This document shows positions 62,838 through 64,000 of a stretch of 64,000 nt of DNA, piece by piece; positions within the stretch are counted from its first letter, which is position 1; every line of letters starts with the position of its first letter. The stretch is from Orychophragmus violaceus (taxonomy: Eukaryota; Streptophyta; Magnoliopsida; Brassicales; Brassicaceae). Position numbers and translations under genes: made by a program. The notes beneath the pieces were generated by a model, which made no database searches, was not told where the DNA came from, and saw nothing but the letters and a program-made list of their open reading frames with translations. The DNA lies in NCBI GenBank assembly GCA_030180135.1, contig CM058232.1, forward strand, positions 72,222,016 through 72,286,015, in the 5' to 3' direction.

Positions 62838-64000
62838 GTATTGGATACTGGTTGTGGCACTGATATCTGTTATAATATGCAGAGCCTGGGCAACAGTAGA
62901 ACTTTGAAGGAAGGGCAAGTGAAACTGCGTGTCTGGAAGGAGCTTGGGATGCTGCCTCAGCCGTAGGGTTTTCACTTATAGATGCCTTCGAGGCTTGGTT
63001 TTGTATTAAGTAATTGCTACAATGTACCTGCTTTAAGCAGAGTTCTATTTCATTTTCTTGTAAGAATTTGAATGTTTTTCATTTTGATAAAAGACAAGTT
63101 TTGTTCTTTTGATCTTAATGAAATATTAATTGTAGCATCCTATTCAAGGAATGGGTTTTATATCTTAAACCAAAGAGTGCCTAAATGTAACATAAATACC
63201 GAATTGGTTTAAATCTGATGAATTAAACCTGATTTTTCTTGGCATAAAAGTCTTGGTCACATAGAGTAAGTCGGATTCAGAAATCCCATAGTTATGGACT
63301 GTTGGGCTCATTTGATACGATATCTTATGAGACTTGAATTCTGCTTACTGAACCAAAAGGCAAAGGGCCCATCTTAGCCGAGCTAGAGAAAGGCCCAAAG
63401 GATCATTGGAGATTGAACATACTCATGTATGTGGTCCGATGAGCAGTAATGCCAGAGAAAAATTTCCTATACTTCATTATCTTTACTGATTACTTCAGTG
63501 AGTATGACTGTGTTCATTTGATGAGACACGAGTCAGAATTCTTTGAAATGATCAAAGAGTTCCAGAATGAGGTATAGAATCTGAGTGACTGAAGTATTGA
63601 GACTCTGGATTAGATCACGAGTGAGAATACTTAAGTCATTGATGGTGTGATCATCTAAATGAGTGTGAAGTCGTTTCACAGCTCATTTCTCCTGAAAACC
63701 TGGAGGTGTTTCTGTGAGAAAGAATCAGATCTTAATAGAAATGATTAAAGATGAGTCACACGAATCTTCCATGATATTCTTTAAGAATAACGCTCTAGAA
63801 ATATCTAAGTTTACGCTGAAATAGTTCCACCAATATCAGTTGAAAGACACCACGTAAATGTGGATTGGAATCGATCCAAATTCATCTTTACTGAGTATTT
63901 GTAGTTGTGCTACTTCGCTGGTTATCCTAGGGAAACCAAGGCTTGTTATTTTTACGTACATTCTGTTTTCTAAGAAGGGAAGTTACTTTCCAAGAAGAAC
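62838..64000 (+). pseudogene. Truncated pol remnant of derivative B
   Basis: Aligns along its length with 58424-59536 of derivative A, including shared degenerate segments such as TTTTTCATTTTGATAAAAGA near 63070 and GTTCATTTGATGAGACACGA near 63513. Protease and integrase traces only. It ends at the window edge at the point where A reaches its PPT. No RT. Confidence 0.75.

Larger units (their letters stand above)
59547..64000 (+). mobile_element. RT-less Copia derivative B, runs off the window
   Basis: LTR-B, PBS TGGTATCAGAGC at 60182-60193, leader, intact gag, decayed pol remnant ending at 64000 with TTCCAAGAAGAAC. This is the same point as TTCCAAAAGGAAC in A just before its PPT, so the 3' LTR should begin about 10 bp beyond the window. 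RT/RNase H absent. Confidence 0.82.

Overview
The window is plant nuclear DNA, most likely Brassicaceae and most likely pericentromeric or otherwise repeat-rich. The evidence is a complete Athila-type Gypsy element with its characteristic third ORF, several Ty1/Copia elements primed by initiator-Met tRNA, an L1-type LINE, a MULE with long terminal inverted repeats, and a decayed Helitron with an RPA1-like gene. I see no intact host gene. Every intact long reading frame belongs to a transposon.

Layout. 1-1800: low-complexity and non-coding DNA. 1.8-9.64 kb: a row of host-gene fragments (CCDC174-like, ISWI-like, bacterial/organellar RF2-like), all on the + strand. The RF2-like copy is split by an intact Copia element (4373-9465) with identical 209-bp LTRs and a GTCTT target duplication. 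9.9-12.9 kb: two non-coding polyA retroposons on the - strand, each with a 16-17 bp target duplication. 14.16-22.82 kb: a MULE with roughly 450-bp inverted termini. Its right terminus is cut by a non-autonomous Gypsy-type element (15480-22583, TSD AGAGG) with 2.7-kb LTRs and no pol. 25.0-25.7 kb: F-box-like pseudogene (- strand). 26.2-28.7 kb: RPA1-like pseudogene. 29.8-33.66 kb and 55.25-55.33 kb: N-terminal exons of a Helitron RepHel protein, interrupted first by a truncated LINE (about 30.0-32.5 kb) and then by the Athila element. 33662-55241: Athila (- strand, TSD ACGTC), carrying gag, pol and the Athila-specific ORF, each broken by a few stops. Its gag is split by an intact Copia (45359-53150, - strand, TSD GTTCA, 630-bp LTRs of equal length that look identical). 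55331-64000: two head-to-tail RT-less Copia derivatives that keep gag.

Relative order of events: the Helitron and MULE are oldest; then the LINE, Athila and the pol-less Gypsy element (LTR pairs about 1-1.5% different by eye); last the two intact Copia elements (LTR pairs identical by eye).

The most interesting observations are at the right end. The two RT-less, gag-retaining Copia derivatives share the same pol deletion. The second has a leader nearly identical to that of the intact Copia nested in Athila, although their Gag proteins are much more diverged. This looks like a cis/trans partnership with mosaic exchange. Also notable are hairpin arrays of one repeat unit present both in the Athila LTRs and in its internal spacer, and palindromic GTGTCGATCGACAC clusters in the first Copia derivative.
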